Source: JACKEQ01 sp041389565 (GTDB lineage Bacteria; Myxococcota_A; UBA796; GCA-2862545). Taken from it: DNA of 64,000 bases. Shown piece after piece: positions 42,985 to 53,803 of the stretch. A program made the position numbers and the translations under genes. Location of the stretch: NCBI GenBank assembly GCA_041389565.1, contig JAWKRP010000005.1:248001-312000 (forward strand), written 5' to 3'. A model generated the notes under the pieces. The model was not told the origin of the DNA and did no database searches. It saw only the letters and a list, made by a program, of their open reading frames with translations. Position 1 is the first letter of the stretch; each line of letters starts with the position of its first letter.

Positions 42985-43616
42985 GAGCGGGCTGTCCGCT
43001 CGTCCTCACCGGCCTGCTCGCGATCGCAGGGTGCTCTGGAGCCGAGCCGTCCGACTCCGACCTCCCCAATGGATGTGAAGCGCTCGTGGTGTCCGACATC
43101 GACGAGACGCTCACCACGTCCGACGGGGAGCTGATCGCCCAGCTCCTCGACGCTGCGTACGACCAGGCGATGCGGCCCGACGCGAACACGGCCATGAGCC
43201 GCTGGGCAGACGCCGGATACCGCGTGCTGTACGTCACCGCGAGAGGCGAGCAGATCACCCTCACCGACGACCGCACGATGCGCCAGGCCACCAGCGACTG
43301 GCTCGACCTGCACGGCTTCCCCCGGTCCGAGGGCGACCTGTTCCTCTCTCCAGGCGTGGCGGCCGCCGGCGAGGAGGCCCGGGCGTACAAGGCGAGCGTG
43401 CTGCTCGACGCGCAAGCAGCTGGCGACGTGGTGGTCGCGGCCTACGGGAACGCCGACACCGATCTCGAAGCGTACGTCGATGCCGGTCTCACCCCCGAGC
43501 AGGTGTACGTGGTGGGTGAGCGCGCAGGCGACCCTCGCGGCGTGCCCGTGCCCGACGAGGAGGCCTACACCGGGCACCTCGCCACGCTCTCGCCGCCCCC
43601 GGCCTCCTGCCCGTAG
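42981..43616 (+). CDS. Lipin-like (LNS2) HAD phosphatase, lipoprotein
   Basis: 211 residues, ATG at 42981 overlapping the pssA-like stop. The lipoprotein signal is LLAIAGC. The HAD nucleophile motif is LVVSDIDETLTTSDG, followed by YRVLYVTARGEQIT, LHGFPRSEGDLFLSP, and AAYGNADTDLEAYVDAGL with acidic motif IV. The order S-D-I-D-x-T, Y-V-T-A-R, W-L, L-x-L-S-P, Y-G-N-x-x-T-D-x-x-A-Y is that of LNS2 domains, which act on phosphatidate. Anchored in the periplasm, it could dephosphorylate phosphatidate or lysophosphatidate. Coupling to pssA supports a lipid role. Confidence 0.8.
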   Translation: MRAGCPLVLTGLLAIAGCSGAEPSDSDLPNGCEALVVSDIDETLTTSDGELIAQLLDAAYDQAMRPDANTAMSRWADAGYRVLYVTARGEQITLTDDRTMRQATSDWLDLHGFPRSEGDLFLSPGVAAAGEEARAYKASVLLDAQAAGDVVVAAYGNADTDLEAYVDAGLTPEQVYVVGERAGDPRGVPVPDEEAYTGHLATLSPPPASCP

Positions 43617-43622
43617 CGCGCG

Positions 43623-43922
43623 CTACCCGGCGTCGTTCTGGCAGTCGACGAACACCTGCGCGCACGCACCGGGCTGCACGAAGGTCGTACCGACACACTC
43701 CGCCGCCGGGATGGCGTCGAGGCACGCCTGCGCGGCTTCGGCGTCGTAGCGGCACGTGATGATCGTGCTCGCGGGGCCTCCGGTCCGCGTGCTGCAGTCG
43801 ACATCGGGGCCGTCGGGGTTGCACACCGCGTCGCGCTCGCACGCCAGCATGGCCTGCTCGTCGCGGAACGCGTCCTCGGAGAGACCGCAGCCCCCCACCA
43901 GCACCAGGCACACGAACCTCAT
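43623..43922 (-). CDS. Small cysteine-rich lipoprotein
   Basis: 99 residues from ATG 43922. The signal is MRFVCLVLVGGCGLSED. The mature part has about seven further cysteines (LACERDAVCN, VDCSTRTG, ITCRYDAEAAQACLD, AECVG, GACAQVFVDCQ), spaced as in a small disulfide-stabilised domain. It is not a known family. Its start overlaps the stop of the frameshifted MFS/aminopropyltransferase gene by 4 nt, so it belongs to the same transcript. Confidence 0.75.
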   Translation of the reverse strand: MRFVCLVLVGGCGLSEDAFRDEQAMLACERDAVCNPDGPDVDCSTRTGGPASTIITCRYDAEAAQACLDAIPAAECVGTTFVQPGACAQVFVDCQNDAG

Positions 43923-46535
43923 TCTCCATCCTCCTCGCCGGCGGCGCGCACGCGCTCGACGACCTCGGTGAGCGATTCCCGGTAGGCCTCGCGCTCGACG
44001 TCGGAGGTCGCGAGGCGCATGGCGCGCTGGTACGCCACCATCGCGCGCGCGGAGTCCTCGCGGCGGTCGTACGCCTCGGCGAGCCGGTTCCACTGGTCTG
44101 CTTCGACGAACGGGGCCTTCGGGAGGGCCGCGTGGCGGAGCATGAAGATCATGTTCTCGTCGTGCGTGTCGCGGTGCAGGTTCAGTGGTGCGTTGTACTC
44201 GATGCGCATGTTGTCGTCGGTGTTCAGCGGGCTGCCTTCGGTCGACGAGAGGATGTCGTCGCGGTCCATCTGGAACATCGCGACGATCTCGTACGGGTCG
44301 GTGACCCCGACCTCCTCGAGCTGGCGCTGGACGTTCGGCTGGCCGAGCAGCCACGCAGAGCGGGACACGTCGGGGACCAGGGGCTCGTCGCTGCCGACCA
44401 GCACCAGGTCGGCGTCTTCGATGGTCGCGTACAGGATGACGTGCGGGTAGACCGTCGCGAAGGTGCGCAGGAGCGACTTCAGGTCGCGGTCGTCCATGCC
44501 GTACATCTGCACCCACTGCGACCACACGCCGCCGGGCTTGAGCCGCTTCTTGCCCATCTCCCAGAACTCGCGGGTGAACAGGTTGCTCACGCCCGTGATC
44601 CAGGGGTTGCTGGGCTCGCTCACGATGACGTCGTAGGTCTGCTCGGGCGTGATCAGCAGGTGGTTGCGGCCGTCGTTGGCCAGCAGCGTGACGTGGGGAT
44701 CGTCGAGCACGTCGTTGTTGTACGAGCCGAAGAAGCGCGCGGCGTTCTCGATGGCGGGCTCGAGCTCCACGACCTCGAGCGTTCCGAGGTCGTCCAGCTG
44801 GGTGACCGCACCCGCCGTGATGCCCGAGGCGAGAGCCCGATCACCAGCACGCGGTCGGTGGACTTCGCGTACTGCATGGGCAGGAGCGAGCACAGCACCT
44901 GGGTGGGCATGTCGGTGGTGGTGGACGCGTCCACCTTGCCGTTGTTCGCCAGCCACATGTTCCCGCTCTCCTTGTTGCGGGCGACCGTGACGACCGTGGA
45001 CAGGCCTTCTTCGTAGTACACGAGGTCGTACAGCCCGATGCTGTACTCGAGGATGCCCGCGCGGCTGTGGTCCTCGAACTCCGTCACGTAGTGGTACATG
45101 CCGCTCGTCATCAGCAGCGGGTCCCACGGAGGCGGCGGGACCACGAACGCCAGCGTGGCGACCACGACGGACGAGGGCCGGCGACCCAGATGGCGGGGCC
45201 TCGCTGTCTCGGGCCGCGAACAGGGCCGTCGCGCAGGCGAGCAGGTTGACCATGGCTGCGAGGAAGATGGTGGCCTGCACCCCGACGTGGGGCAGCAGGA
45301 CGAACCCGGCAGCGAACGCACCGACCATGCCGCCCACCGTGTTCGCGGCGTAGACGGTCCCCACGGGCTCTGAGCGCGTCGCGGTCGCCGACCACGGCAC
45401 GCACCGCGACCGGGAACGCGATGCCCATCAACACCGCGGGCGGCGTCATCACGAGCCCGCTCACGACGAGCGACGTGACCCACATCATGGTGGGGCTCTC
45501 GGCGGCGCCTGTGAGGTCGAAGATCCAGACGTACCAGAACGGCAGCTCCGGGAACACGTACATGAGGCCGTACGAGAGCACGGCCACACCAGCCTCCACA
45601 CCGCCGAGCAGCCACAACACGCCGGCCACACCGGACCGCTTGAGCGCACGGTCTGCGAGCGGGCCGCCCACCTTGCCGCCGATGGCGATGCCCACGAGGA
45701 ACGCGAGCAGCATCACGCTGAAGGCGTAGACGCTCGCGCCCACCATCAGCCCGAGCAGGCGCGTCCACGCGACCTCGTACACGAGCGAGCTGAACCCGGC
45801 GAGCCCGAGCGCGAAGGCGACCATCACGATCTCGGGGGTGAACGGCACGCGCAGATCGTCACGCACGTCGACCGTCTGCTGGTCGGCGCCATTCCAGCGG
45901 TCGAGCCCGATGGCTGCGGCGCCGAGCAGGAGGTTCGCGCTCGCGGCGAGCACGGTGGTGAGCCACAGACCGGCCGAGGGCAGGAGGACGAAGCCCGCGA
46001 ACCACGTCCCGAACACGGCACCGGCGGTGTTCACCGCGTACAGCGTGCCGATGCGGTCGCCGGCGGTGCCCAGGCGGGAGGTCGCGAACCGGGCGAGCAG
46101 GGGCAGGGTCGCGCCCATCGCGGCGGTGGGGAGCAGCAGCGTGACGCCGACGATGGCGAACTGGATCAGCCCGAACACCGCGGGCGAGGGCTCCAGCGCG
46201 TGCCAGGTCTGGAGGTACACGAGACGGGCCGCGCCGACGATCCAGGGGAAGGCGAGCGCGTAGATCCCGATGACGGCTTCCAGCACGCCGTACACGGCCA
46301 GCGGGCGCGGCGTGCGGTCGGCGAAGCGCGCCATCACGGCTCCGCCGAGCGCCAGGCCCGCCATGAACGCGGACAGGACGGTCGCGATGGCGAACGTCGA
46401 CGTGCCGAACACGAGGTGGAGGTCGCGATTCCACAGGGTCTGGTACACGAGAGCGGTCGCGCCAGACACGAAGAACAACGGTAGCAGCGCAGTGATCGCC
46501 TGTTCGCGCCTCAGGCCGGCGGCGAGCTCGTCCAA
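43919..46535 (-). pseudogene. MFS-type membrane protein fused to spermidine-synthase-like domain, broken by three frameshifts
   Basis: The gene reads from TTG 46535 (GGAG upstream) through two sets of MFS-like helices. One starts LLPLFFVSGATALVYQTLW and the other LGLAGFSSLVYEVAWTRLLG; they run up to GIAFPVAVRAVVGDRDAL. The frame then shifts near 45372 (an extra A in GCGCTCAGAGCC), again near 45190, and back near 44850. At the last site a TC duplication turns an expected I-G-L-A-S-G-I into a shifted text (CTCTCGCC). The final segment is aminopropyltransferase-like: VVELEPAIENAARFFG, VIVSEPSNPWITGVSNLFT and RLKPGGVWSQW. Each piece keeps normal codon bias, so the indels are recent or are sequencing errors. 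Restored, it would be a SpeE/MFS fusion of about 870 residues. Confidence 0.8.
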
Positions 46536-46596
46536 CTTCGCTCCGTACGGTCGGCCCGTGCTAACCCGCGGGGTTACGGACCGCCGGGGAGCAATC

Positions 46597-47439
46597 GTGC
46601 ACAGCCTGTGGGTCACGCTGGTCGTCCCGTCCGTGCTCGCGGGCGTCGTCGCGGTGCTCGTCACGCTCGCGATCGAGCGATTCGGCGGGGTGATCGGGGG
46701 CTTCCTCGGAACCCTGCCGAGCACGTTGGTGCCGGCGTCCCTCGGGATGTACGCCGGCATGGAGACGGCCGGGCTGCGCGAGGCCCTGTGCACCGTGCCG
46801 CCCGGCATGCTGCTGAACGCGGGGTTCCTGTGGGTGTGGCGCGCCCTGCCTCCCCGCCTGCCCGCCTGGGGGCTCCCCGCGCGCCTCGGGGTGATGATCG
46901 TGGCGTCCCTGTCGGCCTGGTCGGTGGGTGCGGTCGCTCTGGTCCAGGTGACGCGGGGGCTGTCGGACCGGGGCATGCGGGCGGAGTGGCTCGGCGCCAC
47001 GGGCTTCGTCGCGCTGGTGGGGACCGGGGTGTGGGCGTGCTGGGACGGGGTCCCCGCGCCGCGGGGTCGCAACCGGGTCGGTCCGGTGGCCCTGTTCGCA
47101 CGTGGAGCGCTCGCAGCGGCCGCCATCGGCACGGCCCTGGTCATCGCGAAGGTCGGGAGCCCGCTGCTGGCCGGCGTGGCTTCGGTGTTCCCGGCGATCT
47201 TCGTCACGACGATGGTCTCTCTGTGGTGGTCGCAGGGGGACGCCGTGTCGGGCGGGGCCGTCGGGCCGATGATGCTCGGGAGCGCCTCGGTCGCGGCGTA
47301 CGCGCTGCTGGCCGCGCTGCTGATGCCCCTCGCGGGGCCCGTCGTGGGAGGCTCGGTGGCCTGGCTCGGAGCGGCGCTGGGCGTCACGCTCCCGGCCACG
47401 GTGTGGCTGCGTCGGCGCATGGGACGAATGCCGTCCTGA
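46597..47439 (+). CDS. Polytopic membrane protein of unknown function
   Basis: 280 residues from GTG 46597, which has GGGGAG seven bases ahead. About eight or nine hydrophobic segments are visible, starting VTLVVPSVLAGVVAVLVTLA. A loop RFGGVIGGFLGTLPSTLVPA near residue 30 looks conserved, and similar small-residue motifs recur in the second half (GSPLLAGVASVFPAIFVTT), suggesting an internal repeat. Charged residues are few inside the helices, compatible with a small transporter. No family is assigned. It is divergent from the frameshifted gene. Confidence 0.75.
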   Translation: MHSLWVTLVVPSVLAGVVAVLVTLAIERFGGVIGGFLGTLPSTLVPASLGMYAGMETAGLREALCTVPPGMLLNAGFLWVWRALPPRLPAWGLPARLGVMIVASLSAWSVGAVALVQVTRGLSDRGMRAEWLGATGFVALVGTGVWACWDGVPAPRGRNRVGPVALFARGALAAAAIGTALVIAKVGSPLLAGVASVFPAIFVTTMVSLWWSQGDAVSGGAVGPMMLGSASVAAYALLAALLMPLAGPVVGGSVAWLGAALGVTLPATVWLRRRMGRMPS

Positions 47440-47501
47440 CGCGGTGGTGACGGGAGATCCTCGCTCTGATACGTTCACGTCCCTGCCCCGGGATCCCGCC
47501 G

Positions 47502-49538
47502 ATGTACCCTCACCACAAGCTCGACTGGCACCTCTCCCGCCTCGAGGGTCGTCTGGAGGAAGTGCCGGACGACGTGAGCACGCGCCTCGACTACGCCGAG
47601 CACTGCCTGTCGAAGGCCCGCTTCCACGATGGTGGGGAGCCCTGGTACAACCGCGCGCTCACGCAGGCGCGCCGGGTGCTCGGCACCGATCCGAACAACG
47701 CGGGCGCGATGGTCATCGCGGGGCTGTCGCTGGTCGGCCTCGATCGGCTCGAGCCCGCCACACGGTACCTCGACCAGGCGCTGAAAGACCACCACGAGCG
47801 GGCCGACGTGCACTTCGCCCTCGGCTCGATGTACCGCGAGATGGGCGACCGCCACCAGGCGCTCCGCGAGCTCGAGATCGCGTGCCGGCTGTCGCCCGAG
47901 AGCTTCGAGACCCACCACCTGCTCGCGATGCTGTTGTGGGAGCGCGCCCGCGAGCTCGGCACACCGCCGCGGCTGGTCGAGCGCAGCCAGTACCACACGA
48001 CGCAGGCGCTCCAGCTCGACCCCACGCCGTCGATCGCGCAGGACCTCACGTGGCACCTCGCGATGACGGCCCTGCACACGCAGCGCTGGAACGAAGCCCA
48101 CAAGCTGCTCACCATCGCCACCGACTCCGAGAAGTACCGCACGCGCGCGAAGTACTTCCTGGGGCTCGCGAGCTATCACCTGGGCAAGCACAAGAACGCC
48201 ATCCTGTACCTGCGCCAGCACCTCGAAGCGCACCCCGACAGCCCCAAGGTCTACGCGCGCATCGGGATGAGCTACCTGCAGCTCGGTGAGGTCTCGAAAG
48301 CGCGCCAGGCCTGCAATCGGGCCCTGGCGATCGACCCGACGGACGCCGAGGCCCGCTGGACGCTCGGGTGCGCGCTGATGGAAGAGGGGCAGGCCGACGA
48401 CGCCGCACAGGTGCTGAAGGATCTGCTGAGCGACCAGCCCGACCACGTCCCGGCGTTCACGGAGCTCGTGCGGCTGCGCTCCGCCACGCGCGACCTCGGC
48501 TGGCTGCGAAAGGCCCTGCGCGCCGAGGTGAGCGGGTTCGACCGCCTGCCGGTCCAGGCCATCCTCGAAGGGGCCGACGGGCAGCGTCGGGTGACGCCCC
48601 GCGTCTCCACCCGGAACCGCATCTCGATCCTGCTGCAGGCCCTCGGAGAGGTCGACAAGGATCCCGTCGGCCCGATCCTCGGCGCGATGGCGCTCACCAC
48701 CGACGAGTCGCTCCGCTACCTGCTGTGGGAGGCCGCGCTGCAGTTCTGCAGCCTCACGCGCGCGAAGCGGGCGGTCGCACACCTCGAGAAGCCGGGCGTG
48801 AAGTTCGATGTCGACGTGGCCCGTGAGGTGCTCGCGCTCACCACGCTCATCCCCGAAGACCTCCTCACGTCCGGGCTGAACGTGGGCGAAGAAGACCTGA
48901 ACCGGGCCGCGGTCGACCGGCACGGTCCGGCGAGCGACCTCCAGTCGCACCGCAAGCGGATCGAAGCGGAGCGCCAGATCGCGCGCGGCTGGCAGGCTCT
49001 GCTGCTGCTCGCCATCGGGGAGCGCGGCTCGGCGCAGGGGCGCTCGCTGCTCCATCGCTGGGCGGCCGAGGCCGACCACGACCTCGTGGTGGCGTCGCGT
49101 GCGGCGCTCGCGCTGCGCGGGGAGTCCGAAGCCACGCAGCTCCTGCGGAACGACGTGCGGCGGTTCGGCGCGGAGCCCCTCGTCGATGCCCTGGTCGCCG
49201 GGCTCGGTCCGTCCGACGAGCGCACCACGGTCCGTCCCCTGCCCGACGACGCCGATGCGCACTGCTCGACGTGCGGGCGCCGTCAGGGCGAGGTCGGGCA
49301 CCTGCTGGGCAGCGGAACCACCGCGGTGTGCGACCGCTGCATGGGCGACATCGCGACCCGTCGCCGCGAGCTCGAGACCGACGATCCCGCGAAGTGTTGC
49401 CAGCTGTGCGGCAAGACGAACACGATGGCGCGCGCCGTCTACGTCTACCAGGCCGTGCCGGTGTGCACCGACTGCCTGGATCGCAGCCTGGGGCTCATGG
49501 AGCGCGAGGCGGTCGACCGCTACCTCGTGACGCTGTGA
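47502..49538 (+). CDS. TPR protein with two C-terminal ClpX-type zinc fingers
   Basis: 678 residues. From residue 10 to about 340 there are at least seven TPR units (for example RADVHFALGSMYREMGDRHQ, KVYARIGMSYLQLGEVSKA, AEARWTLGCALMEEGQADD). A helical middle region follows. At about 588-613 comes a four-cysteine finger, CSTCGRRQGEVGHLLGSG then VCDRCM, which matches the zinc-binding domain of ClpX (C-x2-C, E-V-x-x-L, C-x2-C). A second one starts at about 632 (CQLCGKTNT, VCTDCLD). In ClpX this domain dimerises and recruits adaptors. Here no AAA+ domain exists, so it may be an adaptor or scaffold. It is cytosolic, as there is no signal peptide. Confidence 0.82.
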   Translation: MYPHHKLDWHLSRLEGRLEEVPDDVSTRLDYAEHCLSKARFHDGGEPWYNRALTQARRVLGTDPNNAGAMVIAGLSLVGLDRLEPATRYLDQALKDHHERADVHFALGSMYREMGDRHQALRELEIACRLSPESFETHHLLAMLLWERARELGTPPRLVERSQYHTTQALQLDPTPSIAQDLTWHLAMTALHTQRWNEAHKLLTIATDSEKYRTRAKYFLGLASYHLGKHKNAILYLRQHLEAHPDSPKVYARIGMSYLQLGEVSKARQACNRALAIDPTDAEARWTLGCALMEEGQADDAAQVLKDLLSDQPDHVPAFTELVRLRSATRDLGWLRKALRAEVSGFDRLPVQAILEGADGQRRVTPRVSTRNRISILLQALGEVDKDPVGPILGAMALTTDESLRYLLWEAALQFCSLTRAKRAVAHLEKPGVKFDVDVAREVLALTTLIPEDLLTSGLNVGEEDLNRAAVDRHGPASDLQSHRKRIEAERQIARGWQALLLLAIGERGSAQGRSLLHRWAAEADHDLVVASRAALALRGESEATQLLRNDVRRFGAEPLVDALVAGLGPSDERTTVRPLPDDADAHCSTCGRRQGEVGHLLGSGTTAVCDRCMGDIATRRRELETDDPAKCCQLCGKTNTMARAVYVYQAVPVCTDCLDRSLGLMEREAVDRYLVTL

Positions 49539-49557
49539 GCGCGGAGCGTCGGGCACC

Positions 49558-50250
49558 ATGATGTGGCTGGTGCTGCTGGCACACGCCGAGGTGCCGCTCC
49601 CCGACTACGAAGACGCGCTCGTCCAGCGCACCTGGTACCGCGTGAACAGCCTGATCGAAGCGGCGTGCAGCTCGGGACCGGGGCTGCGGTCGTGCACGCA
49701 GGAGCCACTCGACGAAGCCATCCACATCGCGAGCTCGTTCCAGGCGGAGGTCGTGCGGGATGCGCGCCTGGAGTACCTGCTCGGGCTCGCGTACCTGTCC
49801 CGTGGCGACCGCGCCGAAGGCGAGACGCACCTCCAGAACGCCGTGGCGCTCGACCCCGACCGTGCGGACGCGTGGCACGACCTCGGCGAGGTGTACCTGC
49901 AGTCCGAGCGGCTCGACGAAGCGGCCGGTGCGTTCGCGAACGTCTCCCGGCTCGTGCCCACCGGTCCGAAAGCGTGGCTCGGTCCATGGCGCGAGGCCGA
50001 GGTCGCTGCGCACCAGGGGAACTCCGAAGCGTTCGAGAAGCACATGAAGCTGGCGCTCACCCGAGGCTTCACGTTCCGCACGATCCGCGGGCTCCCGAAC
50101 TGGAAGAAATTCTACGCCGATCCGGCGCTGCGCCCGTCCGTCACCAAGCTCGTCACCGTGTACGGAACGCCCGACATCCTGGAGAGCCTCGCTCCGGATC
50201 CCGCCGACGCCCCCCCTCCGGGCCCCGGCAAGCGCGGTCCGCGCGAGTGA
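49558..50250 (+). CDS. Secreted TPR protein
   Basis: 230 residues starting MMWLVLLAHAEVPLPDYEDA (signal peptide) from ATG 49558 or 49561. Two TPR units are clear: ARLEYLLGLAYLSRGDRAEG and ADAWHDLGEVYLQSERLDEA, followed by a helical repeat with KAWLGPWREAEVAAHQGNS. The C-terminus is Pro-rich and basic. It lies 19 bases after the TPR/zinc-finger gene and overlaps the next gene by 4 nt (GTGA), so the three probably form one unit. It may scaffold envelope proteins. Confidence 0.75.
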   Translation: MMWLVLLAHAEVPLPDYEDALVQRTWYRVNSLIEAACSSGPGLRSCTQEPLDEAIHIASSFQAEVVRDARLEYLLGLAYLSRGDRAEGETHLQNAVALDPDRADAWHDLGEVYLQSERLDEAAGAFANVSRLVPTGPKAWLGPWREAEVAAHQGNSEAFEKHMKLALTRGFTFRTIRGLPNWKKFYADPALRPSVTKLVTVYGTPDILESLAPDPADAPPPGPGKRGPRE

Positions 50251-50870
50251 TCGCGCTGCTCGCCACCGCGGCGGCCAGCACGTTCGAGGTGGAGGCCACG
50301 ACCACCTACCGGGTGCAGCAGGCCGGCGCCGTGGTCGACGACCTCTACCTGTTCGTCACCTCCGAGGGGGTCACGTCCGGCGGGCGGTTCCGCGTGGAGT
50401 CCGACGACGCGCACGTCGGCGTGGAGATGTACGGGGCCATCGACGGGCTCGCGATCGTCGATGGGTTCCGACCCCAGCGGTGGGGCGGAGCGCGCGCGCT
50501 GTTCGGCTTCCGGGGGCTCACCCCGCTGACGACGACGCTCGTGCACCTGAAGCTGGGGGCCGCGACCTGGGACGTGCGCGAGATCGCGGTCGACGACCAC
50601 ACACCCTTCCCGCTCGGCACGGTGGGCGTGGAGGTCCGGAGGTTCGCGCGGGGCCGCGTGCAGTGCCTCGAAGGCGAGGTGATGCTGAACGACCGCGTGT
50701 GGGCCGGCGAGATCCGCACCCGGGTGGGCTACGGGGTCCGCGACACCGGGCTGTACCTCACCGTGGGAGGCGCCACGAGCCGGTTCTCGTCGTGGACGCC
50801 CGGCGACCTCCTGCAGGTCACCTACCAGGTGGAGACCTCCGTGCTCTGGCGTCCCGGCGCGGGTCGCTGA
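50247..50870 (+). CDS. Secreted beta-rich protein of unknown function
   Basis: 207 residues from GTG 50247, within the preceding stop. The signal peptide is short (MIALLATAAASTFEV). The mature chain alternates strands (TTYRVQQAGAVVDDLYLFVT, TSGGRFRVESDD, TTTLVHLKLGAATWDVREIA, GLYLTVGGATSRFSS), consistent with a beta sandwich or barrel. No lipobox or known domain is seen. Its gene ends about 140 bases from the groL stop, with a terminator-like hairpin between them. Confidence 0.68.
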   Translation: MIALLATAAASTFEVEATTTYRVQQAGAVVDDLYLFVTSEGVTSGGRFRVESDDAHVGVEMYGAIDGLAIVDGFRPQRWGGARALFGFRGLTPLTTTLVHLKLGAATWDVREIAVDDHTPFPLGTVGVEVRRFARGRVQCLEGEVMLNDRVWAGEIRTRVGYGVRDTGLYLTVGGATSRFSSWTPGDLLQVTYQVETSVLWRPGAGR

Positions 50871-50937
50871 CTCACCTACCGTCCCTGCGAGCCCTCGGGA
50901 CTCACGGACCGTCCCAGCCCCCGGCACCCGAACGCAC

Positions 50938-50997
50938 GAGAGCCCCGCCGCCCGGAGGGACCGACCTGGGCCGGACCTCCGCTGCGACGGGGCTCCC
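50938..50997 (-). terminator. Putative terminator of the groS-groL operon
   Basis: In groL orientation the RNA reads GAGCCCCGTCGC, then CGGAGG, a 17-base loop, CCTCCG and GCGGCGGGGCTC. That gives an 18-bp stem with one wobble and a small internal bulge. No clear run of U follows, so it may be a strong hairpin terminator of the type common in GC-rich genomes, possibly acting in both directions for the convergent gene ending at 50870. Confidence 0.5.
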
Positions 50998-51012
50998 GAA
51001 GAGCAACGGGGC

Positions 51013-52653
<1,641 letters not shown>

Positions 52654-52702
52654 CGTTTCCTCCGATGTCGGGTGTTCGCGATTCAGAAAGGGAGTGAGAG
52701 GA

Positions 52703-52993
52703 TCAGGCCTCGACGATTCCGAGCACTTCGTCCTCGCGGAGGACCAGGCGCTCCTCGCCGTCGACCTTGATCTCGTTGCCGGCGTAGCGGCTGAAAAGGA
52801 CGCGGTCGCCGACCTTGACGGCCAGCGGCTTCACGGAGCCGTCTTCGGCGAGACGACCCTGGCCGATCGCGAGGATCTCGCCCTCGCTCGGCTTCTCCGA
52901 GGCGCTCTCCGGAAGGAAGAGGCCCCCGCGCGACTTCACGGGATTCTCGACGCGCTTCACCAGGATCCGGTCGTACAGCGGGCGAATGTCCAT
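52703..52993 (-). CDS. groS: Co-chaperonin GroES
   Basis: 96 residues from ATG 52993, with AGGAG eight bases upstream. It has PLYDRILVKRVE, the mobile loop SRGGLFLPESASEKPSEGE, ILAIGQGR, VGDRVLFSRYAGNEIKVDGE and the end LREDEVLGIVEA, the full family pattern. It lies 49 bases upstream of groL, so both are in one operon. No CIRCE inverted repeat was found upstream. Confidence 0.98.
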   Translation of the reverse strand: MDIRPLYDRILVKRVENPVKSRGGLFLPESASEKPSEGEILAIGQGRLAEDGSVKPLAVKVGDRVLFSRYAGNEIKVDGEERLVLREDEVLGIVEA

Positions 52994-53135
52994 GTCGAAC
53001 TCCTTGCGACTGCCGTCATGCGGCTGCTACGATTTCCAGTGAGATGAAGAGATCCTGCCCGAATGGCGCAATCCGACGGGAGAGCCGGCGGATCGCGCCC
53101 CACAGAGCAGGGCGACCCCATCCCGAGAGGGCGAT

Positions 53136-53164
53136 GAGGTACGCACTGCCTCCCAGGCCGTCAA
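53136..53164 (-). promoter_or_regulatory. Possible sigma70-type promoter of groS-groL
   Basis: On the minus strand TTGACG and TACCTC are separated by 17 bases, about 140 bases upstream of the groS start. The -35 matches five of six consensus positions while the -10 is weak. No CIRCE element (TTAGCACTC-N9-GAGTGCTAA) or sigma32-like CTTGAA/CCCCAT pair is visible nearby. Confidence 0.35.
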
Positions 53165-53175
53165 GGGGACAGTGA

Positions 53176-53763
53176 ATGAAACCGACCCTGGCTCGAGCCG
53201 ACAACCTCTTCGACTTCTTCCACGGCCGTGTGGAAGACGCCCGAAGTGAGGCTTCGCTCAAGATCTCCGACGATACGAGCCTGTATCTGGCGTCGCTCCT
53301 CGCCGACCGTGCGCGCAGCGACCGCGGGCCCGACGAGACGCAGACGCTCGCCGAGCTCCACGCACGCGCGGCCAACGCGCCGCCCGGCCAGCAGGCGTCC
53401 ACGTACCGCGAGCTGGGCGATCGCTCGCTCTACCTGCTGGGGTTCTTCCGCGAGCACCTCGATCGCCGGCGTCGCGTCATCGGTCCCGGCTACTACGAGG
53501 ACATGGGGTCGGCCGCGTACCTCAAGGTCGATCAGGTGCTGAAGCGCTGGTTCTCGGATGCGTTCGGTCCGGTGTTCGGCGAGCTCGCGCAGGGCTTCCG
53601 GGAGTGCGTCGACCTGCTGGATCGCGTGCGCGCCCGAAGCACCGACGAAGCCGGGCTGCTGGCGGCGTGCGACTCGTGGATGCTCGCGGGCGATCCCGGC
53701 GCGGCGGCCACGCTCTACGCGGGCGGGCTGGTTCTCCCTCGCGAACCCACCGACGAGTGCTGA
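53176..53763 (+). CDS. Hypothetical helical protein divergent from groS
   Basis: 195 residues from ATG 53176 (AAGGGG upstream). There is no signal peptide. The predicted structure is mostly helical, with LARADNLFDFFHGRVEDARS, LYLASLLADRARSDRGPDET, TYRELGDRSLYLLGFFREHL, YYEDMGSAAYLKVDQVLKRW and FRECVDLLDRV. The motif GDRSLYLLGFFxExL and the later YYExMGxxAY pattern look conserved-protein-like, as in small cytosolic proteins of unknown function found in deltaproteobacteria. No catalytic motif is recognised. Confidence 0.75.
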   Translation: MKPTLARADNLFDFFHGRVEDARSEASLKISDDTSLYLASLLADRARSDRGPDETQTLAELHARAANAPPGQQASTYRELGDRSLYLLGFFREHLDRRRRVIGPGYYEDMGSAAYLKVDQVLKRWFSDAFGPVFGELAQGFRECVDLLDRVRARSTDEAGLLAACDSWMLAGDPGAAATLYAGGLVLPREPTDEC

Positions 53764-53803
53764 TCGCGCCTCCCGGGTGCCGCATCGAGCACTGCACGTC
53801 CAC

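Noticed and set aside
45111..47420. A 769-codon minus-strand frame taken as one gene
   Set aside because: Its upstream third is antisense to the membrane protein gene at 46597-47439. Only the part after TTG 46535 matches MFS helices.
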